Source: CAIOSQ01 sp044359885
Lineage (GTDB): Bacteria > Pseudomonadota > Alphaproteobacteria > CACIAM-22H2
DNA length: 36,431 nucleotides
Direction: 5' to 3'
NCBI GenBank assembly: GCA_044359885.1
Contig: JBIKLI010000004.1
Location: 1 to 36,431 of the forward strand
The position numbers and the translations under genes are program-made. This document shows positions 35,183-36,431 of the stretch, piece by piece. Numbering within the stretch: position 1 is the first letter of the stretch; each line of letters begins with the position of its first letter. A model generated the notes under the pieces. That model did not search any database. It was not told the origin of the DNA and was given only the letters and a program-made list of their open reading frames with translations.

Positions 35183-35818
35183 TCAGCCGCGGCGCTGGAC
35201 GCGCGTGTTGAACGCGATGCTGATGCGCGGCGTGGCCCCGGCATAGGGGTGGACGAAATGAGTCAGATAGCCGGGAAAGATCACGAGCAGACCGGGCTCC
35301 GGCGCGATGACGATGCGCGACTGGTGGCCCAGCGTCGCCCCTGGCCCGTCGATCCCCGGCCCGCGCGGATCCAGCAGTTCGAGCTGTCCACTATGCGGAC
35401 GCGCGGCCTCCGGGGCCGCCCCGGTCTCGACATAGTAGACCCCGGACCAGGTCGAGGGCAGATGGACATGCATGGTGTTGTAATCGCCGGCCTCGTTGAC
35501 GTTGATCCACCCCACCAGTTCGTCGCCGACGCGCATCGCCTGGGGCGGCACGCCGAAGATCGTGGCGCTGATATCGGTCAGCGCGCGCAGGACCGTTTCG
35601 CGCAGCATCGCCACCGCCGGATCCGCCGAGGCGAACAGCGTCGGTTCGGACTGCCAGCCGCCGTAATTGCTCTTACGGACGCCAGCCGACGCCTGAACCT
35701 GGGCCCGGCAATAGGGCGCCAGTGCCGCGTTCAGCGCCTCGGCGCCGTCGACGCGCCGCTGCATGACGCAGGTCGGGAAATAGAGGTGGATGTCCTTGTT
35801 GACGACCGGCACGATCAT
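35183..35818 (-). CDS. 2OG-Fe(II) oxygenase (TIGR02466 type)
   Basis: 211 residues from ATG 35818; the frame extends to 35863 but IVPVVNKDIHLYFPT is the usual family start. SNYGGWQSEPTLF, WINVNEAGDYNTMHVHLPST, WSGVYYVETG and LLVIFPGYLTHFVHPYAG are the characteristic motifs: the HVH region and the distal His bind Fe(II), and the C-terminal RISIAFN provides the 2-oxoglutarate-binding Arg. These proteins are putative hydroxylases with unknown substrates, often found in glycosyltransferase and TPR-rich clusters. It is the third Fe(II)/2OG-type enzyme of this window. Confidence 0.88.
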   Translation of the reverse strand: MIVPVVNKDIHLYFPTCVMQRRVDGAEALNAALAPYCRAQVQASAGVRKSNYGGWQSEPTLFASADPAVAMLRETVLRALTDISATIFGVPPQAMRVGDELVGWINVNEAGDYNTMHVHLPSTWSGVYYVETGAAPEAARPHSGQLELLDPRGPGIDGPGATLGHQSRIVIAPEPGLLVIFPGYLTHFVHPYAGATPRISIAFNTRVQRRG

Positions 35819-35929
35819 GCAGGCACACGCTCCATGTCTGGATAGCCTAGCCGTTCGGCGCACAGCCCGCCATGTTCCGCGCGGCCCGCCGGGCGATTGG
35901 ACGCGTCGCCGGCGGATCCCCGGCTGATC

Positions 35930-36127
35930 TCAGGCCAGACCCTCGAGATGCGCCGCGATCGACCATTCGATGCGGTGATCGGGACGGCGGTCGATCGGCT
36001 GCACATCGCCCCGCCAGGCGACGGCCATGATCTGCATCGAGTGATAGATCCTGACATTCCACCCCTGACCGGCGAGCCGGCGGGGTCCGGCGGCGACATG
36101 GGGCGAGGCGAGGCCAGGGAAGACCAT
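35930..36127 (-). CDS. Short or decayed protein of unknown function
   Basis: 65 residues from the only in-frame ATG, which has no ribosome binding site. The sequence (MVFPGLASPHVAAGPRRLAG, QGWNVRIYHSMQIMAVAWRG) looks like real protein. The same frame continues upstream to about 36278 with coding-like sequence (GGWSLFVIDRDHDGGATRAD) but has no ATG, GTG or TTG there. It may therefore be the C-terminal part of a gene whose start has been lost, or it may use a rare start. No family recognised. Confidence 0.4.
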   Translation of the reverse strand: MVFPGLASPHVAAGPRRLAGQGWNVRIYHSMQIMAVAWRGDVQPIDRRPDHRIEWSIAAHLEGLA

Positions 36128-36278
36128 GGCGGCGCCGGGGGCCGCATGGCGCGCGCCTGCGATCGTGTCCGCGCGCGTCGCCCCGCCGTCGTGGTCGCGG
36201 TCGATGACGAACAGCGACCAGCCGCCAGGCCCGGGTCGACGTCTGTCGGGCGCGCGATGCGTGTGCGCCGATGCCGGG

Positions 36279-36431
36279 TCAGCCGCGTTGCAGCGCCAGC
36301 AGGCGATCGGCGACGCGCGCGGCGAGGCTTCGCTTCAGGGCGGTCCACCAGGCGATGCAGGTCGTCTGCAGATCGTCGATCGCCTGGGGGGTCTGGGTCA
36401 TCCGGCCGCGCATCTGCGCAAGGAAGGCCGG
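36279..36431 (-). CDS. C-terminal end of an unidentified protein (truncated by window edge)
   Basis: The last 50 residues, open to the window edge: AFLAQMRGRMTQTPQAIDDL, QTTCIAWWTALKRSLAARVA, ending DRLLALQRG and TGA at 36279-36281. Helical and amphipathic in character, without a recognisable family. Base composition matches the surroundings. It would be the upstream member of the leftward-reading gene group. Confidence 0.55.
   Translation of the reverse strand, partial: PAFLAQMRGRMTQTPQAIDDLQTTCIAWWTALKRSLAARVADRLLALQRG

Overview
The window is high-GC DNA (44 of 60 bases are G or C at 8701-8760) carrying a protein and polysaccharide glycosylation locus. The GC content, the SPINDLY/OGT-like TPR glycosyltransferase, the RTX surface protein and the types of IS remnant suggest a Gram-negative alphaproteobacterium, perhaps Rhodospirillales or Acetobacterales. 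That placement is inference; no rRNA or tRNA gene is present to settle it.

Layout, left to right. (1) 1-2883: 3' part of a secreted RTX-type protein, with six exact 53-residue Ser/Thr-rich repeats followed by calcium-binding nonapeptide blocks. (2) 3059-10312: a 2417-residue protein with three complete TPR plus OGT-like (GT41) units and a decayed FkbM-like tail. (3) 10408-11376: a GDP-mannose 4,6-dehydratase. (4) 11414-14440, minus strand: a large GT4 glycosyltransferase with a TPR tail. (5) 14714-15771: a small protein and a phytanoyl-CoA-dioxygenase-like enzyme in overlapping frames. (6) 15772-17050: an AT-rich island with a GT2 glycosyltransferase. (7) 17047-18509: adjoining remnants of IS481/IS3-type, IS4 (Tn5-like) and IS91 elements. 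(8) 18616-21715: a tight cassette of methyltransferase, NeuD-like acyltransferase, beta-propeller glycosidase-like protein and WbqC. (9) 21743-24548, minus: an operon of methyltransferase, PhyH oxygenase and CmcI-type methyltransferase. (10) 25113-25891: an IS256/IS1634 hybrid remnant. (11) 25993-30746, minus: a five-gene operon with 4-nt overlaps (rfbF, rfbG, epimerase, C-methyltransferase, DegT aminotransferase) for a CDP-activated branched, probably amino, sugar. (12) 31199-36431: a GT2, an IS3-like remnant, a GT8-like gene between inverted IS ends, a GT4 with a winged-helix-like tail, a 2OG-Fe(II) oxygenase, a possibly decayed gene and the end of another gene.

How it may work together (inference): sugar-nucleotide enzymes make CDP- and GDP-linked 6-deoxy sugars; methyltransferases, an acyltransferase, WbqC and three Fe(II)/2-oxoglutarate-type oxygenases decorate them or the glycan; GT2, GT4, GT8-like and GT41 enzymes assemble or attach them. 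The unusual three-unit OGT-like enzyme sits directly downstream of a Ser/Thr-rich repeat protein, which makes that protein a natural candidate substrate. IS remnants at almost every boundary suggest the locus was built from imported cassettes.
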